From contig RFKM01000157.1 of the NCBI GenBank assembly GCA_003694465.1, positions 1 to 11,931 of the forward strand: a stretch of 11,931 nt of DNA, in the 5' to 3' direction. Under the pieces are notes generated by a model that saw nothing but the letters and a program-made list of their open reading frames with translations, did not search any database and was not told the origin of the DNA. Positions 1 through 7,695 of this stretch are shown here, piece after piece. The stretch comes from Alphaproteobacteria bacterium (GTDB lineage: Bacteria > Pseudomonadota > Alphaproteobacteria > Rhodobacterales > Rhodobacteraceae). Made by a program: the position numbers and the translations under genes. Position 1 is the stretch's first letter, and every line of letters begins with the position of its first letter.

Positions 1-372
1 AAACCAGCGGTGGATCGCCTCGACGCCGGCGCGGTTGCGCAGCGCCGCCGTCAGCATCTCGCTCGAGACCAGCCAGGTTTCGGCCTGCGCGCCGGCCAGT
101 TGCCGGCCGATCCAGGCCTCGACCGCCGCCGCCTCGGCGCGCAGCTGTTCGAGCGACCGGGTCCGAAAGCGGACCTTGCGCAGCGGGTCGTCGAACAGCT
201 TGCCGCGGGCATTGCAGGCGAGCGTCAGGTATTCGCCCTGCAATTCCTCGCGCGGGCGGTAGCGACGATAGAGAAACCCCTGCCCCTCGAGCGCGTCGGC
301 ATTGAGGCGCAGGAATTCCTGGATCGTCGTGCTGCCCGCCTTGGGCAAGCCGATATGGACGACCGCCTTCAT
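1..372 (-). CDS. Sulfotransferase-like protein, N-terminal 124 residues (runs off the window)
   Basis: The frame is open from the ATG at 372 to the window edge, so only the N-terminal part is seen. The protein begins [20 protein letters not shown]. The GLPKAGSTT stretch (residues 8-16) is the 5'-phosphosulfate-binding loop typical of PAPS-dependent sulfotransferases, placed right at the N-terminus after a short beta strand, as in that family. The rest of the visible part, rich in Arg and Glu, shows no other motif I recognise. The start is supported by a GAGG that overlaps the sucC stop region 8 bases before the ATG, and the gap to sucC is only 10 bases, so it is probably co-transcribed and perhaps translationally coupled to it. 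The substrate is unknown. sucD would often be expected here. The family call rests mainly on one motif; another P-loop transferase is possible. Confidence 0.72.
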   Translation of the reverse strand, partial: MKAVVHIGLPKAGSTTIQEFLRLNADALEGQGFLYRRYRPREELQGEYLTLACNARGKLFDDPLRKVRFRTRSLEQLRAEAAAVEAWIGRQLAGAQAETWLVSSEMLTAALRNRAGVEAIHRWF

Positions 373-382
373 GGCGCGGGCC

Positions 383-1576
383 TCAGCCCTTCACCGCCTT
401 GACGATCTTCTCGGCGGCATCGGCGAGGTTGTCCGCGGCGATGACATCGAGGCCCGAATTGTTGATGAGCGCCTTGCCCTCCTCGACATTCGTGCCCTCG
501 AGGCGCACCACCAGCGGCACCTTGAGGCCGACTTCCTTGACCGCCGCGATCACGCCCTCGGCGATGATGTCGCAGCGCATGATGCCGCCGAAGATGTTGA
601 CGAGGATGCCCTTCACCTTCGGGTCGGACGTGATGATCTTGAAGGCCTCGGTCACCTTTTCCTTGGTGGCGCCGCCGCCGACATCGAGGAAGTTGGCGGG
701 CTCGGCGCCGTAGAGCTTGATGATGTCCATCGTCGCCATGGCAAGGCCGGCGCCGTTGACCATGCAGCCGATCTCGCCGTCGAGCGCGATGTAGTTGAGA
801 TCGTATTTCGAGGCCTCGAGCTCCTTCGGGTCTTCCTCGGAGGTATCGCGCAGCTCGGCAATGTCGGGGTGCCGGTAGAGCGCGTTGTTGTCGAAGCCGA
901 ATTTCGCGTCGAGCACCTTCAGATCGCCGGTGTCGGTGACGATCAGCGGGTTGATCTCGAGCATCTCCATGTCCTTCTCGGTGAAGAGCCGGTAGAGCGT
1001 GCCCATGAGTTGCACGCACTGCTTCACCTGCGCCCCCTCGAGGCCGAGCATGAAGGCGATGCGGCGGCCGTGGAAACCCTGGTAGCCGGTGGCCGGATCG
1101 ACCGAGAACGAAAGGATCTTCTCGGGCGTCTTGGCGGCCACGTCCTCGATGTCCATGCCGCCCTCGGTGGAGCAGACGAAGGAGATGCGGCTGGTCTTGC
1201 GGTCGATCAGCAGGGCGAGATAGAGCTCGCGCGAGATGCCCGAGCCTTCCTCGATGTAGATCCGGTTGACCTGCTTGCCGGCGGGCCCGGTCTGGTGGGT
1301 GACGAGGGTGCGGCCCAGCATCCGGCGCGCCTCTTCGGCCGCTTCCTCGACCGACTTGGCCAACCGCACGCCGCCCTTCTCACCGGCCTCGGGCTCCTTG
1401 AAGTGGCCCTTGCCGCGGCCGCCAGCGTGGATCTGCGCCTTGACGACCCACAGCGGCCCGTCAAGCTCGCCGGCCTTGGATTTCGCTTCGTCGGCCTTGA
1501 GAACGACGCGCCCGTCGGAAACCGGAGCGCCATAGCTGCGAAGAAGCGCCTTCGCCTGATATTCGTGGATGTTCAT
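383..1576 (-). CDS. sucC: Succinate-CoA ligase (ADP-forming), beta subunit
   Basis: Beta subunit of succinyl-CoA synthetase. With SucD it interconverts succinyl-CoA + ADP + phosphate and succinate + ATP in the cytoplasm, the substrate-level phosphorylation step of the TCA cycle. The 397 residues match the family's full length. The N-terminus [12 protein letters not shown] is characteristic. An ATP-grasp domain follows, with the nucleotide-contacting K46 and glycine-rich GGRGKG (residues 52-57), and the metal-binding region around N209 (LEINPL) and D223 ([10 protein letters not shown]). The C-terminal CoA-ligase domain carries [11 protein letters not shown] (298-308), [10 protein letters not shown] (327-336) and EGTNVEEGK (360-368). 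The ATG at 1576 is the family's usual start; the only purine-rich stretch before it (ACGGGA, 7 bases upstream) lies in a possible leader stem. sucC has its own promoter region, separated from mdh by a terminator. The partner sucD is not in the window; a sulfotransferase-like gene follows instead. Confidence 0.97.
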   Translation of the reverse strand: MNIHEYQAKALLRSYGAPVSDGRVVLKADEAKSKAGELDGPLWVVKAQIHAGGRGKGHFKEPEAGEKGGVRLAKSVEEAAEEARRMLGRTLVTHQTGPAGKQVNRIYIEEGSGISRELYLALLIDRKTSRISFVCSTEGGMDIEDVAAKTPEKILSFSVDPATGYQGFHGRRIAFMLGLEGAQVKQCVQLMGTLYRLFTEKDMEMLEINPLIVTDTGDLKVLDAKFGFDNNALYRHPDIAELRDTSEEDPKELEASKYDLNYIALDGEIGCMVNGAGLAMATMDIIKLYGAEPANFLDVGGGATKEKVTEAFKIITSDPKVKGILVNIFGGIMRCDIIAEGVIAAVKEVGLKVPLVVRLEGTNVEEGKALINNSGLDVIAADNLADAAEKIVKAVKG

Positions 1577-1584
1577 GGACCAAT

Positions 1585-1625
1585 CCCGTCTTCTTGCGAT
1601 CGTGCGGTTGATGGCACGAGACGGG
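1585..1625 (-). promoter_or_regulatory. sucC leader stem-loop that could pair the ribosome-binding site
   Basis: Read on the sucC strand, the arms CCCGTCT (1625-1619) and AGACGGG (1591-1585) are perfectly complementary. Directly inside lies a second perfect pair, CGTGC (1618-1614) and GCACG (1605-1601), with an 8-base loop. Together they form a 12-base-pair stem with one 9-base bulge (1600-1592). The distal arm contains ACGGG, part of the only Shine-Dalgarno-like stretch before the ATG at 1576. This would reduce sucC translation when folded. The pairing is directly visible; a regulatory role is inference. Confidence 0.4.
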
Positions 1626-1683
1626 GCGCGGATAAACGGTTTTCTGCCGCAAGCCTTGCCATGAGGTAAAATTTCGGCCCGTT

Positions 1684-1712
1684 GTGATCACACCTTTCAA
1701 AATTGTGATCAC
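1684..1712. promoter_or_regulatory. Paired GTGATCAC palindromes in the sucC promoter region
   Basis: Two perfect 8-base palindromes GTGATCAC lie at 1684-1691 and 1705-1712, 21 bases apart centre to centre, i.e. two helical turns, so a bound factor would face the same side of the DNA. The first extends to the 10-base dyad TGTGATCACA when the 1683/1692 flanks are included. They sit about 110-135 bases before the sucC start codon and downstream of the mdh terminator on the opposite side, in the only promoter region available to sucC. The same palindrome recurs before mcl2 and sdhC. The TGT-N4-ACA form resembles operators of GntR-family regulators, but the cognate protein is unknown. Confidence 0.6.
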
Positions 1713-1761
1713 GATTGCCGAACCGCGGCAGTCGGTCGCAGGCCGGCGGTGAGTCGGCCGC

Positions 1762-1793
1762 AAGGAAAAGGGCCGGCAAGGCGCCGGCCCTTT
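1762..1793 (-). terminator. Intrinsic terminator of mdh
   Basis: Read on the mdh strand, a perfect 11-base-pair stem (AAAGGGCCGGC, 1793-1783, with GCCGGCCCTTT, 1777-1767) encloses a 5-base loop and ends in TTTT (1769-1766) followed by CCTT. It starts about 20 bases after the mdh stop codon. The GC-rich stem and short U tract are typical of factor-independent termination. It separates mdh from sucC, which lies downstream on the same strand, so the two are probably not simply one operon. Confidence 0.85.
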
Positions 1794-1812
1794 CGCAGAT
1801 CGTGCCGCCGGT

Positions 1813-3689
<1,877 letters not shown>

Positions 3690-3691
3690 TC

Positions 3692-4000
3692 TCAGGCCGG
3701 ATCGCCCGGCGGCACGACCGCCCCGAACCAGACCAGCCCCTCGCCCGTCGCCACAAGGCACGACCGCCCCTCGGGAGAGGTGACGAGAATCGTCCAGTTG
3801 CCCGTCTCGGGGGCGACGAAAAGCTCGATCAGCCGGTCGCCGGCAAGCCCGATGGCAAGGCGCCCCTCGCCCTCGATGGCGCCGAGGCGGTAGGCCATGT
3901 CGGCGCGGGTGCCGCAGATCGCCCCGTCGGCGCGCGCGGCCTCCGGCGCCGCCAGCGACAGGCCGAAGGCAAGCAAGAGCGGAAACGGCGAAAGACGCAT
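3692..4000 (-). CDS. Small secreted protein of unknown function
   Basis: A 102-residue protein with a clear signal peptide: MRLSPFPLLLAFGLSLA, then APEAARA, with a likely signal-peptidase I cut after A24 (ARA-DG). The mature part of about 78 residues has two cysteines (C29, C81) that could form a disulfide in the periplasm, and alternating short beta-like stretches (RLAIGLAGDRLIELFVAP; GNWTILVTSP; GRSCLVATGEGLVWFG). I do not recognise the family. The ATG at 4000 is chosen over an in-frame start at 4108 because GGAGG precedes it with good spacing and the signal peptide begins there; the longer form would add an Arg-rich tail that hides the signal. It converges with the TauE gene and diverges from mcl2, sharing the 182-base upstream region. 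Confidence 0.75.
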   Translation of the reverse strand: MRLSPFPLLLAFGLSLAAPEAARADGAICGTRADMAYRLGAIEGEGRLAIGLAGDRLIELFVAPETGNWTILVTSPEGRSCLVATGEGLVWFGAVVPPGDPA

Positions 4001-4111
4001 GACAAGGGCCTCCTGCAACGCCGGCGCCCCTCGCCGGCTTTGGCAAGAGCCTGCCGCGCCGGGCTGAAGGAGGGGTAAAACCGGCGTGCGCCGCGCCTTC
4101 CGCTGCAATGC

Positions 4112-4170
4112 GGCAATTTCTGCTTGCGCAATCGTGCGTCTCCGTGATCACTTGCGCAACAAAATTGCCC
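4112..4170 (+). promoter_or_regulatory. mcl2 upstream control region: nested dyads and GTGATCAC
   Basis: The mcl2 upstream region holds a near-symmetric nest of repeats: GGCAATTT (4112-4119) mirrored by AAATTGCC (4162-4169), and inside these two copies of the palindrome TTGCGCAA (4124-4131, 4152-4159). The palindrome GTGATCAC lies at 4144-4151, immediately before the second TTGCGCAA and about 32 bases before the mcl2 ATG. TTGC/GCAA half-sites recall operators of the RamB/PccR-type regulators of short-chain acyl-CoA metabolism; that link is by resemblance only. A site so close to the ATG implies a short leader or a repressor site over the transcription start. Confidence 0.5.
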
Positions 4171-4182
4171 ACGGAGAGAATC

Positions 4183-5040
4183 ATGACCCAGTCGAACCGC
4201 CCCTTCCGCTCGGTGCTCTACATCCCCGGATCGAAGGAGCGGGCGCTTGACAAGGCCCGCACCCTTCCGGCCGACGCGATCATCTTCGACCTTGAAGACG
4301 CCGTCGCCCCCGACGCCAAGGACGCCGCCCGCGCCACCCTGCGCGACGAGATCGACAAGGGCGGCTATGGCAAGCGCGCGCGGCTGGTGCGGATCAACGG
4401 GTTCGACACGCCTTGGGGCAATGCCGACGTCGCCGCCTTTCGCGGCGCCGACATCGACGGGATCCTGCTGCCCAAGGTCAACTCGGCGCTCGACATCGAA
4501 ACCCTTGCCGAGATGATTTCCGACGTGCCGATCTGGGCGATGATGGAAACCGCCGCCGGCATTCTCAATGCCCGCGAGATTGCCGCCCATCCGCGCCTTG
4601 CCGGCATCGTCATGGGCACCAACGACCTCGTGAAGGAGCTGGGCGCGCGCCCCGGCCCCGACCGCGCCGAGATCCAGACCGCCCTGCAGTGGAGCGTGAT
4701 CGCCGCCCGGGCCGACGGGGTGTGCATCGTCGATGGCGTCTACAACGCCTTCAAGGACGAGGAGGGCCTGCGGCGCGAATGCCAGCAGGGGCGCGACCTC
4801 GGCTTTGACGGCAAGACGCTGATCCACCCGGCGCAGATCGCCATTGCCAACGAGGTCTTCGCCCCCGGTGAAGAGGAGCTGGCCCTCGCCCGCCGCCAGA
4901 TCGCCGCCTTCGAAGAAGCACAGGCCAGCGGTCAGGGCGTGGCCGTCGTCGATGGCAAGATCGTCGAGAACCTGCACGTTGCCACGGCCAAGGCGCTGAT
5001 CGCCAAGGCCGAGGCGATTGCCGCGATGGCGGAGGGCTGA
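4183..5040 (+). CDS. mcl2: (3S)-malyl-CoA thioesterase (HpcH/HpaI citrate-lyase-like family)
   Basis: Hydrolyses (3S)-malyl-CoA to malate + CoA. In Rhodobacter sphaeroides the paralogous lyase Mcl1 condenses glyoxylate with acetyl-CoA and Mcl2 hydrolyses the product, together giving an apparent malate synthase for the ethylmalonyl-CoA pathway. The 285-residue protein has the CitE-like TIM-barrel signatures: N-terminal RSVLYIPGSKERALDKA (residues 9-25) for CoA binding, DAIIFDLEDAVAPD (31-44), LVRINGFDT (68-76) with R70, metal-binding E122 (METAAGI) and D148 (GTNDLVKELG), and GKTLIHPAQI (210-219). The N-terminus and length fit Mcl2 rather than the longer Mcl1. The ATG at 4183 is chosen over an in-frame ATG at 4108 because GGAGAGAA precedes it and the extra 25 residues would cover the upstream palindromes. 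It leads a block with the nnrU-like gene, mch and the DUF4344 gene. An lyase function is the alternative. Confidence 0.88.
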   Translation: MTQSNRPFRSVLYIPGSKERALDKARTLPADAIIFDLEDAVAPDAKDAARATLRDEIDKGGYGKRARLVRINGFDTPWGNADVAAFRGADIDGILLPKVNSALDIETLAEMISDVPIWAMMETAAGILNAREIAAHPRLAGIVMGTNDLVKELGARPGPDRAEIQTALQWSVIAARADGVCIVDGVYNAFKDEEGLRRECQQGRDLGFDGKTLIHPAQIAIANEVFAPGEEELALARRQIAAFEEAQASGQGVAVVDGKIVENLHVATAKALIAKAEAIAAMAEG

Positions 5041-5043
5041 ACC

Positions 5044-5604
5044 ATGACCCTGCTCGTTCTCGGCCTGCTGCTCTGGACCGTCTCGCACACGCTCAAGCGC
5101 CTCGCCCCGGGCCTGCGCGCCGCCCTCGGCGAGGGCGCGGGCAAGGGTATCGTCAGCCTGCTCTCGCTCGCCGGCATCATCCTGATGGTGCTGGGCTACC
5201 GCGCCGCGCCGGTCGTGCCGGTCTATGCGCCGCTGCCCGGCATGGGGCATCTGAACAACCTGCTGATGCTCTTCGCGCTGTTCTTCTTCATCGCCGGAAA
5301 CCTGAAGCCGGGGCGCGTCGCCGCCCGGGTGCGCCACAACATGCTCACCGGCGTCCTGATCTGGGCCGTGGCCCATCTGCTGGTGAACGGCGATCTCGCC
5401 TCGATCGTGCTCTTTGGCGGCATGGCGCTTTATGCACTGCTGTCGATGGCGCTGATCTCGCGCGCCGAGCCATGGGCGCGGCCGGAACCCGGCCCCCTGC
5501 GCAACGATCTCGTCGCCGCGCTGGCGGCGCTGGTGCTTTACGCCGGGATTGCCGGTGTCCACATCTGGCTCGGGCACAATCCCTTCCTCGGCACCTATGG
5601 CTGA
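5044..5604 (+). CDS. NnrU-family membrane protein
   Basis: A 186-residue integral membrane protein with about six hydrophobic segments (roughly residues 1-15, 36-51, 70-86, 100-114, 118-137 and 155-176). It matches the NnrU family in length, in the early WTVSHTLKR (11-19), in GHLNNLLML (68-76), in the conserved RHNMLTGVLIWAVAHLLVNGD (97-117) and in the closing HIWLGHNPFLG (173-183). NnrU was named from a nitric-oxide reductase cluster in Rhodobacter; related proteins include the plant carotene isomerase Z-ISO, which binds heme b, so the conserved histidines (H15, H69, H98, H111) could be heme ligands here. Its function is not established. The ATG lies three bases after the mcl2 stop codon, so it is surely co-transcribed and probably translationally coupled. 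No denitrification gene is in the window. Confidence 0.87.
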   Translation: MTLLVLGLLLWTVSHTLKRLAPGLRAALGEGAGKGIVSLLSLAGIILMVLGYRAAPVVPVYAPLPGMGHLNNLLMLFALFFFIAGNLKPGRVAARVRHNMLTGVLIWAVAHLLVNGDLASIVLFGGMALYALLSMALISRAEPWARPEPGPLRNDLVAALAALVLYAGIAGVHIWLGHNPFLGTYG

Positions 5605-5626
5605 CGGCACCGCACAGGAGAAGAAA

Positions 5627-6661
5627 ATGGCCAAGACCAATCCGGGACGTTTCTTTGAAGACTACCGCATCGGCGAGGTGATCCGCCATGCCGTGCCGCG
5701 CACCGTTTCGGGGGGCGAGCGCGCGCTCTACCACGCGCTTTACCCGGCGCGCCACGCGCTTCATTCTTCCGACGAATTCGCCCGCGCCTGCGGCCTCAAG
5801 GCGGCGCCGATCGACGATCTGGCCGCCTTCCACCTCGTCTTCGGCAAGAGCGTGCCCGACATTTCGCTCAATGCCGTGGCCAACCTCGGCTATGCCGAGG
5901 GGCGCTGGCTGAAACCGGTCTTCCCCGGCGACACGCTGCGCGCCGAAAGCGAGGTGATCGGCCTGAAGCAGAACTCGAACGGCCGCTCGGGGGTGGTCTG
6001 GGTGCGCACCCGCGGCTTCAATCAGGACGAAACCCCGGTGCTCGACTATGTCCGCTGGGTGATGGTCCGAAAGCGCGACCCGGAAGCGCCGGCGCCCGAA
6101 ACCCTCGTTCCGGCCCTGAAACCGGCGCTCGCGCCCTCCGATCTGGTGATCCCCGAGGGGCTCGATTTCCGCCGCTACGATTTCACCCTCGCCGGCGAGC
6201 GCCACCGCTGGGGCGATTACGAGATCGGCGAAACCATCGACCATGTCGACGGCGTCACCATCGAGGAAGCCGAGCACATGCTCGCCACCCGGCTCTGGCA
6301 GAACACCGCCAAGGTGCATTTCGACGCCACAAACCGCGACGACGGAAAGCGCCTGATCTACGGCGGACACGTGATTTCGCTCGCCCGGGCGCTCAGCTTC
6401 AACGGCCTTGCCAATGCGCAGATGATCGTCGGGCTCAATGCCGGCGCCCATGCCAACCCCTGCTTTGCCGGCGACACGCTGCGGGCCTGGTCGGAAGTGC
6501 TCGACAAGGCCGAAACCGCGGCGCCGGGGGTGGGGGCGCTGCGCCTGCGCCTCGTGGCCACGCGCCACGGCAGCCCGGCCTTTGCCCTGCGCGGCGACGA
6601 CGGGAAATACCTGCCGGACGTTCTGCTCGATCTTGACTACTGGGCGCTGATGCCGGTCTGA
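5627..6661 (+). CDS. mch: Mesaconyl-CoA hydratase (beta-methylmalyl-CoA dehydratase)
   Basis: Reversibly hydrates mesaconyl-C1-CoA to (2R,3S)-beta-methylmalyl-CoA, the late step of the ethylmalonyl-CoA pathway before cleavage to glyoxylate and propionyl-CoA. The 344-residue protein is a tandem MaoC-like double hot-dog enzyme. The N-terminal half has NPGRFFEDYRIGEVI (residues 5-19), the PARHALHSSDEFAR region (40-53) and VFPGDTLRAESEVIG (98-112); the C-terminal half repeats the pattern with YEIGETIDH (198-206), LIYGGHVISLARALSFNGL (243-261) and CFAGDTLRAWSEVLD (279-293). The sequence closely resembles the Rhodobacter sphaeroides Mch as I recall it. The ATG at 5627 is chosen because CACAGGAGAAG precedes it at good spacing and family members start just before KTNPGRFF; the upstream in-frame ATGs at 5549 and 5597 would overlap the nnrU-like gene. 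Confidence 0.93.
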   Translation: MAKTNPGRFFEDYRIGEVIRHAVPRTVSGGERALYHALYPARHALHSSDEFARACGLKAAPIDDLAAFHLVFGKSVPDISLNAVANLGYAEGRWLKPVFPGDTLRAESEVIGLKQNSNGRSGVVWVRTRGFNQDETPVLDYVRWVMVRKRDPEAPAPETLVPALKPALAPSDLVIPEGLDFRRYDFTLAGERHRWGDYEIGETIDHVDGVTIEEAEHMLATRLWQNTAKVHFDATNRDDGKRLIYGGHVISLARALSFNGLANAQMIVGLNAGAHANPCFAGDTLRAWSEVLDKAETAAPGVGALRLRLVATRHGSPAFALRGDDGKYLPDVLLDLDYWALMPV

Positions 6662-6668
6662 TCGGGGC

Positions 6669-7460
6669 ATGCGCCCCACCCTCGTCCTGCTGCTGACCCT
6701 TGCCCTCGCCCTGCCGCTTGCCGCGCCGGCCAGCACGCTTGCGCCCAACCGGGGCAAGGTTACGCGGGCGGGCGCGCCCGAGGCGTCGGACACCCGCCAG
6801 TTCGTCGAGGCGAACATCGTCGAGACCCTCTATCACGAGCTCGCCCATGTGCTGATCGACGTGCTCGACCTGCCGGTTTTCGGGCCGGAGGAGTTCGCCG
6901 CCGACAGCTTCTCGGTCGTGCTGATGAACCGGATGCACGACGAGCGCACCGTGCTGCGCATGGCCCGCGACGTGGCCGCCGTCTATGACGCCAACGCCCG
7001 AGAGGCCGGCAGCTCCGAGGCGACGCTGGCGCTGTGGGACGTTCACGGCCCCGACCGGCAGCGGTTCTACAATTTCGTCTGCCTGATGTTCGGCGCCAGA
7101 CCGGACGCGCGGCGGATGTTTGCCGAGGGTCTGGGCCTGCCGAAAGAGCGCCGCAAGACCTGCGAAGAGGAATACGCCCAGGCAGACCGGGCCTGGGGCG
7201 CCGTTCTCGAGCGGCTCGCGGCCGAAGCCCCGGGCGATGCGCTGACCATGGACTGGATGCTCGATGCCGGCAACTGGGCCACGCGCTTCGTCGCCGGCGA
7301 GGTCGACCGGCTCAACGCCCGCATGGCGATTCCGGGCAAGGTTTCGGTCAGCGTCATCCCCTGCGGCGAATCGAACGCCTTTTACGATTCGGGCCCGCGC
7401 GAGATCATCATCTGCACCGAGATGATCGCCGAACTCGAATCCATGGCCGAGCACCGCTGA
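6669..7460 (+). CDS. DUF4344-type secreted metallopeptidase-like protein
   Basis: A 263-residue protein that begins with a signal peptide (MRPTLVLLLTLALALPLAAPAS, likely cut near residue 22). It carries the zinc-peptidase motif HELAH (residues 56-60, in LYHELAHVLIDVL), followed by GPEEFAADSFSVVLMN (72-87), where E75 is a plausible third zinc ligand, as in gluzincin-like enzymes. Four cysteines (C138, C158, C238 and C249) lie in the mature part and suit an oxidising compartment. This is the layout of the DUF4344 family, whose substrate is unknown. It starts seven bases after the mch stop codon and closes the mcl2-nnrU-mch block, so it is very probably co-transcribed. A GGGG just before the ATG at 6669 is a fair ribosome-binding site. 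I know of no link to acyl-CoA metabolism that would explain its place. Confidence 0.83.
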   Translation: MRPTLVLLLTLALALPLAAPASTLAPNRGKVTRAGAPEASDTRQFVEANIVETLYHELAHVLIDVLDLPVFGPEEFAADSFSVVLMNRMHDERTVLRMARDVAAVYDANAREAGSSEATLALWDVHGPDRQRFYNFVCLMFGARPDARRMFAEGLGLPKERRKTCEEEYAQADRAWGAVLERLAAEAPGDALTMDWMLDAGNWATRFVAGEVDRLNARMAIPGKVSVSVIPCGESNAFYDSGPREIIICTEMIAELESMAEHR

Positions 7461-7546
7461 AGCGCGTGGCCCGGCGCCCGGCGAACCCATTCAAACATGG
7501 CAATATTTTCGAAAGCGCGCAATTTTGGCGATCGCGCCCGGAATTT

Positions 7547-7592
7547 GTGATCACGACAAACATCTTGTGATCACTTTCGCAAAAAAGTGCCC
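7547..7592 (+). promoter_or_regulatory. Paired GTGATCAC palindromes upstream of sdhC
   Basis: Two perfect GTGATCAC palindromes lie at 7547-7554 and 7567-7574, 20 bases apart centre to centre, both preceded by TTT/CTT. The second continues into TTTCGCAAAAAA then GTGCCC (to 7592), almost the same as the region before mcl2. They sit about 122-149 bases before the sdhC start codon, far enough to act as an upstream activator site or a distal operator. They lie in the 235-base gap between the DUF4344 gene and sdhC, whose left end (7461-7546) is AT-richer than the genes but shows no clear terminator. Confidence 0.6.
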
Positions 7593-7632
7593 GTGTTTCC
7601 GCTCTCATTTGGCAATGCGGGCGTCGCAACGC

Positions 7633-7667
7633 GTGACAGAGCAGCAATTTTGACTATTCATGATCAC
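7633..7667 (+). promoter_or_regulatory. Possible sdhC promoter with an overlapping palindrome near-copy
   Basis: GTGACA (7633-7638) and TATTCA (7655-7660), 16 bases apart, form a weak housekeeping-type promoter. Start of transcription would then fall around 7667, in the near-copy ATGATCAC (7660-7667) of the palindrome found further upstream. A site over the start point would suit a repressor. The near-copy is plain; the -35/-10 assignment is a guess. Confidence 0.3.
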
Positions 7668-7695
7668 AAACGCCAACAGTTCGAAAGGGCATGTC

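Noticed and set aside
302..1669. Plus-strand open frame of 455 codons opposite sucC
   Set aside because: A codon shadow of sucC; His/Asp/Leu-rich with no family resemblance.
1683..1692. TGTGATCACA read as a CRP site
   Set aside because: The half-sites TGTGA and TCACA match CRP, but CRP needs six bases between them and here there are none.
4108..4182. Longer mcl2 start at the ATG at 4108
   Set aside because: It would place the whole palindrome cluster in coding sequence; the ATG at 4183 has GGAGAGAA before it and matches the family N-terminus.
3829..5640. Minus-strand open frame of 603 codons opposite mcl2 and the nnrU-like gene
   Set aside because: Composition is Gly/Arg/His/Gln-rich with no recognisable domain, and it lies opposite well-identified genes. 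Long antisense frames are expected at this GC content.
5345..6817. Minus-strand open frame of 490 codons opposite mch
   Set aside because: Same reasoning: a shadow of the mch reading frame, with low-complexity Arg/Gly/His content.
7660..7695. Longer sdhC start at the ATG at 7660
   Set aside because: It would add 12 residues unlike the family and has no ribosome-binding site; the ATG at 7696 has GAAAGGG at proper distance.
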